NCBI GenBank assembly: GCA_007131945.1
Contig: SLPP01000242.1
Location: 1-6,874 of the forward strand
Reading direction: 5' to 3'
Source of the DNA: Paracoccaceae bacterium
GTDB taxonomy: Bacteria > Pseudomonadota > Alphaproteobacteria > Rhodobacterales > Rhodobacteraceae
DNA length: 6,874 nt
The position numbers were made by a program, and so were the translations under genes. Within the stretch, counting starts at the first letter, position 1; every line of letters begins with the position of its first letter. The notes under the pieces were generated by a model. That model did no database searches. It was given only the letters and a program-made list of their open reading frames with translations, and was not told the origin of the DNA. This document shows, piece after piece, positions 6,438 through 6,874 of the stretch.

Positions 6438-6874
6438 TGCGCGGCGCACGCGCAGCGCTGTTTTTCCTCACCCGGCTGCCGGCCGGACGGTTTGAGTCGG
6501 CTGATTTCGCCGCCGCGCCGGGCTGGTTCGCAGCGGTTGGGCTTCTTGTGGGCATGGTGCAGGCGGCGGCTTTCCTGATTGCCATGTCGCTCTGGGGGAC
6601 GGTCCTGGCCGCTTTCGCGGCGTTCGTCGCCGGGATCGTTCTGACCGGTGCGCTGCACGAGGACGGGCTGGCCGATGCCTGCGACGCGCTGGGAGCGCGG
6701 GGCTCGCGCGACCGAGCGCTCGAGATCATGCGCGACTCGCGTATCGGCACCTTCGGAGCGCTGGGGCTGGGCCTGACGCTGGGTGCCGGGGTCATGGCGC
6801 TGGTCGCGCTGGGTCCGGCGGCGCCCGCAGCGCTGGTCGCCGGGCAGGCGCTGAGCCGGGCAGCGATGACCGCA
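6437..6874 (+). CDS. cobS: adenosylcobinamide-GDP ribazoletransferase CobS, 3' end outside window
   Basis: CobS is the polytopic inner-membrane cobalamin synthase that joins adenosylcobinamide-GDP to alpha-ribazole (or its phosphate) to complete the cobalamin nucleotide loop. The window holds the first 146 codons, open to the last base. The translation begins MRGARAALFFLTRLPAGRF, has hydrophobic segments at about 30-51 and 54-72, and carries the hallmark TGALHEDGLADACD (70-83), whose acidic residues are expected to bind the divalent metal, then ALEIMRDSRIGTFG (94-107). A further hydrophobic stretch follows (108-128). The family is usually around 250 residues, so roughly half is missing. The ATG overlaps the cobT stop by one base, and no strong Shine-Dalgarno precedes it, which fits translation coupled to cobT. 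Confidence 0.93.
   Translation, partial: MRGARAALFFLTRLPAGRFESADFAAAPGWFAAVGLLVGMVQAAAFLIAMSLWGTVLAAFAAFVAGIVLTGALHEDGLADACDALGARGSRDRALEIMRDSRIGTFGALGLGLTLGAGVMALVALGPAAPAALVAGQALSRAAMTA

Overview
The window looks like an ordinary chromosomal segment of a high-GC alphaproteobacterium, most likely Rhodobacterales (Rhodobacter/Paracoccus/Roseobacter relatives). The evidence is the strong G/C bias at third codon positions, a CckA-type hybrid kinase (an alphaproteobacterial cell-cycle/GTA regulator), a shortened RsmB-type methyltransferase, and a cobT-cobS pair from aerobic cobalamin synthesis. The genus cannot be fixed from the sequence alone. I see no mobile element, CRISPR array, tRNA, rRNA or phage gene.

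Layout. Positions 1-27 hold the first nine codons of a minus-strand gene that runs off the left edge. Positions 28-236 are an unusually AT-rich spacer with a candidate terminator and an overlapping candidate promoter, both reading leftwards. Positions 237-1409 (minus) encode a PLP-dependent class I/II aminotransferase. A 105-bp divergent spacer follows, then three plus-strand units: an RsmB-like rRNA m5C methyltransferase (1515-2690), the hybrid histidine kinase CckA (about 2754-5357), and cobT-cobS (5424-6437 and 6437 to the right edge, with a 1-nt stop/start overlap). The cobS fragment has no stop in the window but is open to the last base and has clear family motifs.

How the genes relate. 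Only cobT and cobS are a clear functional pair. CobT makes alpha-ribazole phosphate from dimethylbenzimidazole, and CobS joins it (or its dephosphorylated form) to adenosylcobinamide-GDP in the last steps of B12 assembly. CckA heads the CckA-ChpT-CtrA phosphorelay. A close match to the CtrA-binding consensus (TTAA-N7-TTAT) lies just upstream of its likely start and suggests feedback by CtrA on cckA. The aminotransferase and methyltransferase appear to be unrelated housekeeping or metabolic neighbours.

I did not find evidence for an undescribed system. The points most worth a second look are the CtrA-like box before cckA, the palindrome in the left spacer that may serve as both terminator and promoter/operator, and the three evenly spaced PAS-like repeats in CckA.
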